From Bacteroidetes bacterium OLB10 (lineage in GTDB: Bacteria > Bacteroidota > Bacteroidia > AKYH767-A > OLB10), in contig LNBX01000026.1 of the NCBI GenBank assembly GCA_001567275.1, positions 1 through 64,000 on the forward strand: DNA of 64,000 bases, given 5' to 3'. The notes beneath the pieces are model-generated. The model was given only the letters and a program-made list of their open reading frames with translations, was not told the DNA's origin and made no database searches. A program made the position numbers and the translations under genes. Shown one piece after another: positions 1 through 8,813 of the stretch (its first letter is position 1; each line of letters opens with the position of its first letter).

Positions 1-147
1 CGGAAGGGAAAGAATGCCATCAACAACGTGGTGAAACTATACAATTTAGGAATAAATTTATGTGCAAGTTTACTCATTAAACTCGATAATTATCAAATAA
101 ATTCATATGAATATAGTAGGAAAAAAAGTTCTCTTAAGATCAATTGA
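1..147 (+). CDS. 3' end of an unidentified upstream gene (partial)
   Basis: Frame 1 is open from the window edge to a TGA ending at 147, giving about 48 residues that begin RKGKNAINNVVKLYNLG. It overlaps the acetyltransferase start at 107 by 41 nt. The GKN-type segment near a C-terminus recalls PseG/SpsG-type nucleotide-sugar hydrolases, which often precede a GNAT acetyltransferase, but the fragment is too short to identify. It could also be a chance open frame. Confidence 0.35.
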   Translation, partial: RKGKNAINNVVKLYNLGINLCASLLIKLDNYQINSYEYSRKKSSLKIN

Positions 148-673
148 AAGAAATGATTTAGAACTATTACACAAATGGGCAAATGACCCTTATATCAATA
201 CAATGATTGCAGGCTGGCACTTTCCTACCAATATGAATGACCAGCAAAAATGGTTCGATACATTATCCGTTTCTTCCTTAAATCAACGTTTTGCAATTGA
301 AGCAGACGATCTTGGGTTGATTGGTACCGCCAACCTGGTAGATATTAACTGGAAAGACAAGAATGCGTTTCATGGAATGCTTCTAGGAGATAAGGATATC
401 CGAGGGAAAGGTTATGCTGTTGACACAATATTAACTATTATGAGATACGCCTTTGAAGAACTTGGCTTAAATCGTCTTGATGGTTCAATTATAGAATACA
501 ACAAACCTTCATATGGTGTTTATGTTAAAAAATGTGGTTGGAAAGAAGAAGGAGTGCAACGTGAATGGTATTTTAGAAACAATAGGTTTTGGGATAAGAT
601 AATTGTAGGAGTTACAAAAGGAGATTATATAGAATTAATAAAAAATACAAAATATTGGGAAAACACGAATTAA
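107..673 (+). CDS. GNAT-family N-acetyltransferase (RimJ/PseH-like)
   Basis: A 188-residue single-domain GNAT protein that should transfer an acetyl group from acetyl-CoA to an amine. The acetyl-CoA pyrophosphate-binding loop is visible as DIRGKGYAVD (about residues 97-106). It is followed by the typical helix YAFEELGLNRL and the C-terminal stretch VKKCGWKEEGVQREW, in which a residue near the C-terminal end of the fold contacts CoA. RimJ/RimL-type GNATs of this kind in glycan clusters commonly acetylate amino-sugar nucleotides (PseH, for example). The position in front of LicD and sugar-modifying genes supports a sugar substrate, but the sequence alone does not exclude a protein or antibiotic substrate. 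Base composition is very AT-rich, like the next three genes. Confidence 0.8.
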   Translation: MNIVGKKVLLRSIERNDLELLHKWANDPYINTMIAGWHFPTNMNDQQKWFDTLSVSSLNQRFAIEADDLGLIGTANLVDINWKDKNAFHGMLLGDKDIRGKGYAVDTILTIMRYAFEELGLNRLDGSIIEYNKPSYGVYVKKCGWKEEGVQREWYFRNNRFWDKIIVGVTKGDYIELIKNTKYWENTN

Positions 674-854
674 AGACTGAAAATATTCTATATATGATAC
701 TTGATACTTTTGTTTTGATTTTGTATAATCAATTTAATAAAATAACGTGGTTAACCAACTTATGATTGTTAAATCACAAGTGACATCTGTAGCAATGGAA
801 TGAAATTCCAATTAAAACAATGTGCATACTTGGTTTAACGGAGGACAATAAACA
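674..854 (+). other. Intergenic region upstream of licD-like gene with two short palindromes
   Basis: This 181-nt AT-rich gap contains a possible -7 box TACTTTTG at 705-712, the 10-nt palindrome TGGTTAACCA at 748-757, and the hairpin TGGAAT-GAA-ATTCCA at 796-810. No -33 TTG lies at the right distance, so promoter status is weak. The palindromes may be operator sites or chance in AT-rich DNA. Confidence 0.3.
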
Positions 855-1661
855 ATGATAACAGAAGATTTTTCAGAGATAAATGGAGAAGGCACAATTC
901 TTCGGAAAACCCAACTTCGTGTTCTCGACATGCTAATAATTGTTGATAAAATATGTAGAAAGCATGCTATTGACTATTGGCTTATTGGTGGTTCCCTTTT
1001 AGGTGCGGTAAGGCACGGTGGATATATTCCTTGGGACGATGATATAGATATTTCTATTCAATATAAAGATCTGAAGAAATTACGCAAAATTCTATTAAAA
1101 GAACTTCCAAAGAGGTATGTTATTCAAGACTATCTTTCAGACAAAAACTACTATTTAGACAGTGTTTTTAAAATTCGAGATACAAAATCACAGTTTTATG
1201 TAGAGCATTACCGTTCTTTTAAAGAACAAGGAATTGTTCTGGATATTGTGCCTATGGAAAAAATTCCATCAATGAAATTTAAACGCTTTATTTTTAGATT
1301 AAATAAACATCCCTATCTGCGCAGAAAAGAACTATCTTTAACCGGAAAGAGCAATAACATTAAAGGGTTGCTTTTAAAACCTTTTGCTGCAATGGCAATA
1401 AAGTTTGCACACTGGTACTCGAATATCAGTACAACTAAAATGTACGGCTATAATTATATTTTTTGGTTAGGTCGCTGCTTTGAATTGCACTTTCACAAGA
1501 GTGTATTATTCCCTTTAAAAGAAATGGAGTTTGAAGGAAATTCTTTTTTTGTTCCAAATAACGTTGATCAATTATTAAAAATTACTTATGGAGATTATAT
1601 GAAAATACCTCCTAAGGAAAACCGACAAGTACACGCAACTCACATTGAAATTTACGAATAA
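855..1661 (+). CDS. LicD-family phosphotransferase
   Basis: A 268-residue LicD/FKRP-type nucleotidyltransferase-fold protein. The diagnostic motif pair is present: [12 protein letters not shown] at residues 45-56 and WDDDID at 60-65, the latter giving the metal-binding aspartates. LicD proteins move a phospho-amine group (phosphocholine in Haemophilus and pneumococcus) from a CDP-activated donor onto a surface glycan. No membrane segment is obvious, so it likely acts on the cytoplasmic face before export. The next gene encodes a LicC-like cytidylyltransferase fused to a PLP enzyme, which could supply the donor. No choline kinase or choline transporter is seen, so the group need not be choline; phosphoethanolamine or an aminophosphonate are alternatives. 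Confidence 0.85.
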   Translation: MITEDFSEINGEGTILRKTQLRVLDMLIIVDKICRKHAIDYWLIGGSLLGAVRHGGYIPWDDDIDISIQYKDLKKLRKILLKELPKRYVIQDYLSDKNYYLDSVFKIRDTKSQFYVEHYRSFKEQGIVLDIVPMEKIPSMKFKRFIFRLNKHPYLRRKELSLTGKSNNIKGLLLKPFAAMAIKFAHWYSNISTTKMYGYNYIFWLGRCFELHFHKSVLFPLKEMEFEGNSFFVPNNVDQLLKITYGDYMKIPPKENRQVHATHIEIYE

Positions 1662-1682
1662 AATTAATAAATTAAACAGAAT

Positions 1683-3503
1683 ATGCAGGCTATTATTTTA
1701 GCAGCCGGATTAGGTAAAAGGTTAGGCGAATTAACAAAGAAAAATACAAAATGTATGGTAGAGGTAAATGGTGTACCTCTTATAAATAGAATGCTAAAGC
1801 AAATTGATGCTAAAAATTTTGAACGAATTATAATTGTCACTGGTTATGAAGGAAAAAAACTAGTAAATCATATTTCAAAACTGGATATAAGAACCCCTAT
1901 AATATTTGAGAATAATCCGGTTTATGATCAAACAAACAATATTTATTCTCTTTATCTCGCAAAAGATTTATTGAAAGAGAAAGATACCATTTTGTTTGAA
2001 TCAGATTTGATATTTGAAGATAGAGTTTTGGATAAGATATTAGATAATCCTTATCCCAATCTAGCGTTGGTAGCCAAATTTGAAAGTTGGATGGATGGTA
2101 CTTCACTTATCTTGGATGAAAATGATCAAATCGAGAAATTTATTTCACCAAGTCATTTTAAATATGAAGAAATCCCTAATTACTACAAAACTGTAAATAT
2201 TTATAAATTCAGTAAAGGTTTTTCAAATGATTATTATGTGCCCTTTTTAGAAGCCTATTTAAAAGCTCTGGGAAACAATGAATATTATGAACAAGTTTTA
2301 AAGGTAATAACATACTTAGAAGTTCCTCAAATAAAAGCTTTACGTCTGAATGATGAATTTTGGTACGAAATTGATGATATCCAGGATTTGGATATTGCAG
2401 AATCAATATTCTCTAAGAAAGAAGAAAAATTATCTAAGATTGAAAAAAGGTATGGCGGGTATTGGAGATATCCTTCGTTGATTGACTTCTGCTATTTAGT
2501 AAATCCATATTTTCCAAATGAAAAACTAAAATCAGAAATTAAAGCAAATTTTGAAAAACTTATTTCTGAGTACCCATCAGGTATGAGTGTCAATAGTCTT
2601 TTGGCAGGTAAAATATTCAATCTGCATTCATCAAAAATAGTTGTAGGTAATGGTGCTGCAGAGTTAATTAATGCCATCTTAAACATTTTGCCCGGCATTT
2701 ATGGAAGTATTAGACCAACATTTGAAGAATATCCTAATCGGATTGCTAAAGAACAATTGATTAATTATTACCCAGATAATAAAGATTTTTCTTATACAGC
2801 TGCTGATATTATAAATTATTTCAGTAAGCATAATGTTCAAAACCTGCTATTGATTAATCCAGATAATCCTTCAGGTAATTTTATACCATATTCAGATTTA
2901 ATTAAACTTTGTAATTGGACAAAATCTCAAAATATTCGATTCATACTCGATGAATCGTTTGTGGACTTTTCTGAGCAGTCAACCAAAAATTCTATGCTAG
3001 TAAGTTCCGTTCTATCAGAATTTCCTAATCTTATTGTGATTAAAAGTATTTCTAAATCATACGGTGTACCGGGTCTCAGACTTGGTATAATGGCTAGTGA
3101 TGACACTCTACTTATTTCCGAAGTAAAAAAGAAAGTTTCAATATGGAATATTAATTCATTTGCTGAATTTTTCATGCAAATATTCAGTAAATACGAAAAG
3201 TCGTATTTGCAAGGCTGTAAGAGCATTGTCGATGAACGTAATCGGTTATTTCTTGAATTGTCAAAGATTTCATATTTACGTCCAATTCCTTCACAAGCCA
3301 ACTATATTTTATGCGAAGTGAATAGCCCATTCACTTCAAAAATTATTACCTCCACATTATTGGATCGCTTTAATATCTTCATCAAAGACTGCGGCTCAAA
3401 AGATGGATTCAATAATAAGCAATATGTGAGAATTGCCGTTAGAGATACGAATGATAATAATAAATTGATTTATTGTTTAAACTCTTTGACAACGAAAGAA
3501 TAA
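1683..3503 (+). CDS. Fusion: LicC-like CTP cytidylyltransferase + PLP-dependent aminotransferase/decarboxylase
   Basis: A 606-residue two-domain protein. Residues 1 to about 235 form a nucleotidyltransferase domain with the signature LAAGLGKRLGELTKKNTKC (6-24) and an ESD metal site at 106-108, as in LicC CTP:phosphocholine cytidylyltransferases. Residues from about 250 to the end are a fold-type I PLP enzyme of the HisC/CobD type. They show NPDNPSGN (392-399), LDESF (422-426, the Asp that pairs with the pyridine nitrogen), the PLP lysine K458 in SKSYG, and a carboxylate-binding Arg in YVRIAVRD near the C-terminus. HisC and CobD (threonine-phosphate decarboxylase) are close relatives, so transamination and decarboxylation are both possible. 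Fusions of this shape are known for phosphonate activation (the PntC type). With LicD immediately upstream, the inferred job is to make and CDP-activate a phospho-amine. Confidence 0.82.
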   Translation: MQAIILAAGLGKRLGELTKKNTKCMVEVNGVPLINRMLKQIDAKNFERIIIVTGYEGKKLVNHISKLDIRTPIIFENNPVYDQTNNIYSLYLAKDLLKEKDTILFESDLIFEDRVLDKILDNPYPNLALVAKFESWMDGTSLILDENDQIEKFISPSHFKYEEIPNYYKTVNIYKFSKGFSNDYYVPFLEAYLKALGNNEYYEQVLKVITYLEVPQIKALRLNDEFWYEIDDIQDLDIAESIFSKKEEKLSKIEKRYGGYWRYPSLIDFCYLVNPYFPNEKLKSEIKANFEKLISEYPSGMSVNSLLAGKIFNLHSSKIVVGNGAAELINAILNILPGIYGSIRPTFEEYPNRIAKEQLINYYPDNKDFSYTAADIINYFSKHNVQNLLLINPDNPSGNFIPYSDLIKLCNWTKSQNIRFILDESFVDFSEQSTKNSMLVSSVLSEFPNLIVIKSISKSYGVPGLRLGIMASDDTLLISEVKKKVSIWNINSFAEFFMQIFSKYEKSYLQGCKSIVDERNRLFLELSKISYLRPIPSQANYILCEVNSPFTSKIITSTLLDRFNIFIKDCGSKDGFNNKQYVRIAVRDTNDNNKLIYCLNSLTTKE

Positions 3504-3546
3504 TTTACAAGAATAACTTCTTGATGTTTCAAATTCAAATTATACT

Positions 3547-4317
3547 ATGAATATTCTTCTTTATACAAGTGATAATGAGTATTCTATTAAGGCAATTAAA
3601 TTCTTAATTCAATCTCGTGTGAATTTGTTGGGAGTAGTTTGTAGTGACAGTGATAAAAAAGTCAGAAATTTATGTAGTGAATTTAAGATTCCAATTTTTA
3701 ATGTGAATGAAATAAAAGAAAAACTAAATAAAACTGAAGCAACACAAACAAAAAATTCTTTCTTGATATCATACTTAAACACATCTATCATTAGCAAGGA
3801 ATTTATTAGCTTGTTTGGCCGCAATTGTATTAATTTTCATCCAAGTCCATTGCCGGAACATCGTGGAGTTGCCGGATGTTGTTATAGTATTTTAGAAGGT
3901 TATAAATATTGGGGAGTGACTGCTCATCAATTAATAGAGAAGATTGATGCTGGCGATATTATTCATAAAATGACTTTTGAAATAGAGCCTGATAAAATGT
4001 TTGCATCAGATGTATATCGCATGACACAAGCCAAAATGTTTGAACTTTTCAAGATAGTTATGACTAAAATAGTTAATGGAGAAAAACTTGAATATCAAAA
4101 ACAATCCAAATTAACAAGATTAAGAACACGAGCTGAATTAGAGAAAGTAAAACAATTTTCTGCAAATGACACAAAAGAAATAATTGAAAGAAAAATCCGA
4201 GCATTTTGGCTACCTCCATATCACGGACTTTCTATTTCTATTAATAATACCAATTATACCTTGGTGAATGTTGATATATTAAAAGAGTTATACAAAGTAT
4301 ATAATAACCTAAAATAA
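3547..4317 (+). CDS. Sugar N-formyltransferase family protein
   Basis: A 256-residue protein with the 10-formyltetrahydrofolate-dependent formyltransferase fold. The catalytic triad is intact: N96 and H98 in NFHPSPLPEHRG, and D134 in DAGDII. It lacks the C-terminal domain typical of methionyl-tRNA formyltransferase and is shorter than that enzyme (about 310-320 residues). This suits a nucleotide-sugar N-formyltransferase such as those acting on dTDP-4-amino sugars or on UDP-Ara4N. The cluster context supports a formamido-sugar in the polysaccharide. No matching sugar 4-aminotransferase is visible in the window, unless the PLP domain of the preceding fusion supplies the amine. The gene is AT-rich like its upstream neighbours. 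Confidence 0.83.
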   Translation: MNILLYTSDNEYSIKAIKFLIQSRVNLLGVVCSDSDKKVRNLCSEFKIPIFNVNEIKEKLNKTEATQTKNSFLISYLNTSIISKEFISLFGRNCINFHPSPLPEHRGVAGCCYSILEGYKYWGVTAHQLIEKIDAGDIIHKMTFEIEPDKMFASDVYRMTQAKMFELFKIVMTKIVNGEKLEYQKQSKLTRLRTRAELEKVKQFSANDTKEIIERKIRAFWLPPYHGLSISINNTNYTLVNVDILKELYKVYNNLK

Positions 4318-4368
4318 CTTTAGAGATAAATGTTTTGGTCGCTTTTTATATATTAATGCTTAATAGTT

Positions 4369-5403
4369 ATGAATCAACTTTCTCCAAATAACTCCTTAAT
4401 GCTTTCTACACCTATACCTATTGCAGAACAAAGTTGGCCAGATGGTACTCTACCTTTATTATCGATTGCATCTCTTGCATATAATCATGAAGCATTCCTT
4501 CGTGAATGTTTAGACGGTTTTCTCATGCAAAGAACTACTTTCCCTGTAAGGATTTGTATATTCGAAGATTGCTCCACTGACAATACAGCTTCAATTCTTC
4601 AAGAATATAAAGAAAAATACCCGCAACTATTTTATACTTTTCCTCAACCTGAAAATACTTGGGGGCAAACTGAAAAACGTGCGAAAGCCAAAGAGCCATT
4701 TATTGAAGCTATTCATGCTGCAAAATACATAGCTTATTGCGAATGTGACGACTACTGGACTGATCCGGAAAAACTTCAATTACAGGTTTCATTTTTAGAG
4801 AATCATCCTGAATATTCCATGTGTTTTACGAACATAAATCATGTAGATAAAAATGGGAAAATAATTCGGGAAACAACTAAAAAATACAAGCAAGACACTT
4901 ATACACATGACGATTTGGTTCCATTAGTTATTCCGCCAACACTCACAATCGTTTTTAGAAAAAACGCTATTCCTGAGAAAATGCCTGAAGTTTTTAATAC
5001 ATTAAAACATACAGATGGATTCTTCAAGGCTTTAGTAAGTTTAAGTGGTCCTGTGAAGTATTTTGACAGAGTAACCGGGAATTACCGGGTACATGGTTCA
5101 GGTGTGTATTCAGGGGCTTCTTTTGAAGAAAAGAACAATAGTGTAATAGCTTCCTACACTGCCATAGCCAATTATTTTACTTCAAAAAAGGTTAGACAAA
5201 ATGCTCATTCGGCCATCAGTAATATTCACCTGAAACTCTCCTTTTATCAACTAAGAAAAGGAAGAATAATTCCATTTTTCAAAGAGGCTTATAAGGGTTT
5301 TGTATTCACTCTGAAGAGTGGGAAGTTGCCTACCATAGGTTATCTGATAATGAAAGTAAAAAACCGTATTAAAAAGCGAAAATTTGAAAAAGCTCACCGC
5401 TAA
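4369..5403 (+). CDS. Glycosyltransferase family 2
   Basis: A 344-residue GT-A fold glycosyltransferase. The N-terminal nucleotide-binding strand SIASLAYNHEAFLRECLDGF and the FEDCSTDNT segment fit GT2. The metal-binding acidic motif is CECDDYWTD, with D127/D128. It should add one sugar from a nucleotide-sugar donor to the growing polysaccharide at the inner membrane; donor and acceptor cannot be read from sequence. No transmembrane helix is evident. An alternative reading is a Rhamnan/O-antigen type GT2; the subfamily is uncertain. Confidence 0.88.
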   Translation: MNQLSPNNSLMLSTPIPIAEQSWPDGTLPLLSIASLAYNHEAFLRECLDGFLMQRTTFPVRICIFEDCSTDNTASILQEYKEKYPQLFYTFPQPENTWGQTEKRAKAKEPFIEAIHAAKYIAYCECDDYWTDPEKLQLQVSFLENHPEYSMCFTNINHVDKNGKIIRETTKKYKQDTYTHDDLVPLVIPPTLTIVFRKNAIPEKMPEVFNTLKHTDGFFKALVSLSGPVKYFDRVTGNYRVHGSGVYSGASFEEKNNSVIASYTAIANYFTSKKVRQNAHSAISNIHLKLSFYQLRKGRIIPFFKEAYKGFVFTLKSGKLPTIGYLIMKVKNRIKKRKFEKAHR

Positions 5404-5556
5404 CATCACTGCCTGTTTTATTGACCAAAACTGATTTTCACATACAAACAGCACCATCTAAATTCCTGTTTTCTGCGATATTTTTAGGGATTTAACCCTT
5501 GAGAATAATACTATTAATACCTTTCTAAATACAGTCATCCAAAACATCACTTTTAA

Positions 5557-5564
5557 TATATTTG
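5557..5564 (+). promoter_or_regulatory. Bacteroidota -7 promoter box upstream of gpsA-like gene
   Basis: TATATTTG followed by C matches the phylum consensus TAnnTTTG. It lies 39 nt before the gpsA-like start at 5603. No clear TTG -33 element is at the expected spacing, so it rests on the -7 box alone. Confidence 0.5.
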
Positions 5565-5602
5565 CATAACTTATTCATATAATTTCCATTCATTCACAAT
5601 CA

Positions 5603-6553
5603 ATGAACATCTCAATAGCCGGTGGAGGTGCCTTCGGAACAGCACTTGCTAATGCTTTAATTAAGGAAAATAAGATAACTATCCACACAAGGAATAAACA
5701 GGTTATTAACGAAATTAATACTTCAAGAAAAAATCCATTATATTTCCCTAATAAAATATTAAGTAAGGCCATCAAGGCAACCGATGATTTACAATCTGTA
5801 AGCAATGCCGATTATTTTTTTCTCTGCATTCCTTCGCCTGCTATTATTGATTTCATAAAGCAGATTACCTTAAAACCAGAATGTGTAATTATAAACGGTG
5901 CGAAAGGGTTCGGTAAGTATGGTAAATTTATCCCTGAAGCTGTTTCTGAATTTTTACCTAACCGAATAGCATCTCTTAAAGGCCCATCTTTTGCCAATGA
6001 GTTTATTTTTGAAATACCTACATCATTTACGATTGCTACCCGTGAAAAAACTGATTTCGAGAAAATAAAATCTTTATTCAGAAGCAATCTTGCGGTATTT
6101 GATTATACCGATGATATCAGGGGAGTAGAGTTGTTAAGTATTCTTAAAAATATTTATGCCATCATTGTGGGTATAGTTGATGCTTACTACAACTCTTCGA
6201 ATGTCAGATTTCTGGTCTTTACCAAAGCACTGAACGAAATAAAAAAGTTGCTTGAAATTTATTCAGTGCACAGCAATACCATTTTCAGATATGCCGGTAT
6301 TGGTGATTTCGGGCTGACTTCACTGAATGACTTAAGCCGCAACAGAACTTTAGGCTTGCTGATAGGCAAAGGATTTTTCGGTCAGAACCCGGGTAATCCG
6401 ATAGTACTTGAAGGTGTAAACGCCATTGACCATATATTCGGACTACTGGACGAACAGCAGTTAGCAGAACTCCCCTACTTTTCAAAACTGCATCACTTAT
6501 TCAATAACCGGATTAATGTGAAAGATTTTGTCAATAATGTTATTTATAACTGA
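5603..6553 (+). CDS. gpsA: NAD(P)-dependent glycerol-3-phosphate dehydrogenase homolog (GpsA-like)
   Basis: A 316-residue dehydrogenase with the GpsA architecture. The Rossmann motif GGGAFGTALAN (7-17) is followed by NGAKGF and GPSFANE, the catalytic lysine K182 in LKNIYAI, and the C-terminal GIGDFGLTS...SRNRTLG segment. It interconverts dihydroxyacetone phosphate and sn-glycerol-3-phosphate. It differs slightly from canonical GpsA (NGAKGF rather than ASKG; GDFGLT rather than GDLVLT), so it may be a cluster-dedicated paralog. That would fit a glycan needing glycerol phosphate. It could equally be the only gpsA of the genome; plsY at 28476 uses the product in lipid synthesis. Confidence 0.85.
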   Translation: MNISIAGGGAFGTALANALIKENKITIHTRNKQVINEINTSRKNPLYFPNKILSKAIKATDDLQSVSNADYFFLCIPSPAIIDFIKQITLKPECVIINGAKGFGKYGKFIPEAVSEFLPNRIASLKGPSFANEFIFEIPTSFTIATREKTDFEKIKSLFRSNLAVFDYTDDIRGVELLSILKNIYAIIVGIVDAYYNSSNVRFLVFTKALNEIKKLLEIYSVHSNTIFRYAGIGDFGLTSLNDLSRNRTLGLLIGKGFFGQNPGNPIVLEGVNAIDHIFGLLDEQQLAELPYFSKLHHLFNNRINVKDFVNNVIYN

Positions 6554-6635
6554 TGTTAATTTATAAAGCTCTGAGCTAAACGAATTTCTCAAATACAATT
6601 AAGATTAAACCAACATTTAGACATTTAAACTAAAT

Positions 6636-7793
6636 ATGTACAAAAGAATACTTGACAAAATAATTTGCCCAAACAGCGGTACAACAGATGTGAAAATTTA
6701 TAGTGTGGAGCTGAACCGCCAGAGTAAATCAGAAAAAAATCTGCAGGAAGAAAATATTTTGCCTGATGATGATATCAAATCCGGGATCATTTATACATCT
6801 GATAAAAAATATGTGTATGTAATCCATGAATACATTCCTATTCTGTTAAATGATGCCGATCAGGACCTTGTTCACCTCAATAGTATTGCAGCGACATTAA
6901 AGAATCAACTACCCAATGATTTGGCTGATGCCTTTCAAAATACGATTAACAGAATTGCAGCACAACACCATTCTGAAGATGGCGACTGGAACAGGGAAGA
7001 AATGAAATATTACGACTCAGCAGTTGACACAGAGAAACAAAGGGAAGCAATGTTGAAGTCCATTCGTAATGAAAATTTATGGAGAATTTTTATTCCACGT
7101 AGGGAAAGTATGATAAAATATCTGGAGAAAAACTGTAAAGGCAAATGGATTTTTGAGATTGGTTGTGGCAATGCACGTACAGTGTCACGCATTTTCAATC
7201 CGGCTGAATTTGGTTACAATTACATAGGCACCGACATTTCTTTTAAAAGACTAATGGTGGCAAAAATGGCAATACCCGGATCAGATTTTATTCAGGCAAG
7301 CGCGCTCAATATTCCAATAAAGAACAATTTTTTTGATGCGGCCATCAGCTTTGGTATGTTGCATCACCTGCCCCGCCCCACTGATGCATTCAGCGAAGTG
7401 GATAAGAAACTAAAATCTGAAGGAATATTTACTTTGCATGAGCCGGTTTACACTACCAGACAATTTACCGAAAAACAAACAGCCATGGTACGTAAATTAT
7501 TCAGAACGTATGAACATAGCGACCATGACAATAAAATAAATCTGAAAGAAACTACTGACACATTAAAAAAACTAAACTATAAGGTACTTAATACCGTTCC
7601 GTACAATTCACTTTTTAGAGTTGTTTACGAAGCTTTCATGAATAGAATTTATAAATCATGGCATAGTCATAAAGGGCTGACAAAAACAGTTCTTGCCATT
7701 GACAATTTATTATTGAATACTGTTGTAAAACTTTCCAACAAACTGGGTCCACAGGCTATAGTCATTACATCTGTAAAGCAAAAGGTATCATAA
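6636..7793 (+). CDS. SAM-dependent methyltransferase with Trm112-like N-terminal region
   Basis: A 385-residue protein. The first 75 residues (LDKIICPNSGTTDVKIYS ... YVIHEYIPILL) resemble the Trm112/YcaR module often fused to class I methyltransferases, but only one of the usual zinc cysteines remains. The methyltransferase core starts near 165 with motif I IFEIGCGNA (172-180), followed by the acidic YIGTDIS segment and FGMLHHLPRP. Substrate is unknown; O-methylation of a sugar or of a lipid-linked intermediate is inferred from its place among glycosyltransferases. Ten nt separate it from the next gene, so it is probably cotranscribed. Confidence 0.8.
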   Translation: MYKRILDKIICPNSGTTDVKIYSVELNRQSKSEKNLQEENILPDDDIKSGIIYTSDKKYVYVIHEYIPILLNDADQDLVHLNSIAATLKNQLPNDLADAFQNTINRIAAQHHSEDGDWNREEMKYYDSAVDTEKQREAMLKSIRNENLWRIFIPRRESMIKYLEKNCKGKWIFEIGCGNARTVSRIFNPAEFGYNYIGTDISFKRLMVAKMAIPGSDFIQASALNIPIKNNFFDAAISFGMLHHLPRPTDAFSEVDKKLKSEGIFTLHEPVYTTRQFTEKQTAMVRKLFRTYEHSDHDNKINLKETTDTLKKLNYKVLNTVPYNSLFRVVYEAFMNRIYKSWHSHKGLTKTVLAIDNLLLNTVVKLSNKLGPQAIVITSVKQKVS

Positions 7794-7802
7794 ACTTATG
7801 CC

Positions 7803-8813
7803 ATGACTGACAGGATTAGTTTTGATACTATCAGAAAATATTTCAAAACCGGTTGTCTTAAGCGCTCTGACGGGTTATTGCGTTTTGTAGATTTCAGAAT
7901 TCCTTATACTAAGAATTCAGCGAAAATATTTCAGCTTTATCAGGAAAAAACTGAAAGTATTCAATCCACAAGGATGGATATTCAAACAACATCCTATGAA
8001 TTTTCAAACAGCTTTGCATTAGAAATGAAATTTTTTTTGGAGAAAAATCTCAGTGATAAAATCTTAGGTGCATACACTCACGGAAGCCTTGGAACCGATG
8101 AACTTATCCCTTATAGCGATTTTGATGGCCTTGTAATATTGAATCATGAGGCTTTCAAATCCGCGCGTGATATAAGTGACACAGCTATTGTCCTCAGAAA
8201 ATCAGAAAGTATAATGAGGAAAATGGATCCGCTTCAACATCATGGATGGTTTATCATAACTGAGAAGGAACTCGAAAATTACCCGTCAGATTATTTTCCT
8301 CCGAAATTATTCAGCCATGTAAAATGCCTGACAGGCAAGAACAACTTCAGTATTCGCTTTCGCGCACATTCAGAGGAAGAACAGAAAAAACATTTTTCGG
8401 CATTCTGCAAACATCTTTGTCGAAATATTCAAAATCATCATGCAGGTTCAAACTATTATGATACAAAAAGTCTGCTTAGTGGTTTTATGCTGTTGCCTGC
8501 AATTTATCTTCAGATCAAACATCCGGAAGGTGTTTTTAAAAAGGAAAGTTTTGATTTACTTCGCAAAGAACTTACTGCTGCAGAATATCAAGTGATGGAC
8601 GATGTTTCAGGTATAAGAAGTGAATGGAATTACATTCCAACAAAACGATATAAGAATCTGTTGCTGTCAGATAATGCATTCATGTATCATTACTTTCATA
8701 AAAAATGGTCAGGAAATATTCCGGCATGGCTTGCAACTAAATTAAACCAACTGAAGCCTGAAATGCTGCGATTTGTAAAAACATTAACTGCAAAAACTGA
8801 GAATGAAGTATAA
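7803..8813 (+). CDS. Pol-beta-superfamily nucleotidyltransferase-domain protein, unknown substrate
   Basis: A 336-residue protein with the minimal nucleotidyltransferase signature HGSLGTDELIPYSDFD (93-108): G94-S95 and the metal aspartates D106 and D108. The PYSDxD form resembles GlnD-type and aminoglycoside nucleotidyltransferases. It is much longer than the small MNT antitoxin-type proteins, and no HEPN partner is present. It could transfer an NMP to a small molecule, a sugar or a protein, or it could be a degenerate sensor. Its stop overlaps the start of a second nucleotidyltransferase by 11 nt, indicating coupled expression. I do not recognise a characterised family. Confidence 0.7.
   Translation: MTDRISFDTIRKYFKTGCLKRSDGLLRFVDFRIPYTKNSAKIFQLYQEKTESIQSTRMDIQTTSYEFSNSFALEMKFFLEKNLSDKILGAYTHGSLGTDELIPYSDFDGLVILNHEAFKSARDISDTAIVLRKSESIMRKMDPLQHHGWFIITEKELENYPSDYFPPKLFSHVKCLTGKNNFSIRFRAHSEEEQKKHFSAFCKHLCRNIQNHHAGSNYYDTKSLLSGFMLLPAIYLQIKHPEGVFKKESFDLLRKELTAAEYQVMDDVSGIRSEWNYIPTKRYKNLLLSDNAFMYHYFHKKWSGNIPAWLATKLNQLKPEMLRFVKTLTAKTENEV

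Noticed and set aside
1897-2106. Antisense open frames within the fusion gene and other large genes
   Set aside because: They lie wholly inside strongly supported genes and have no family signature.
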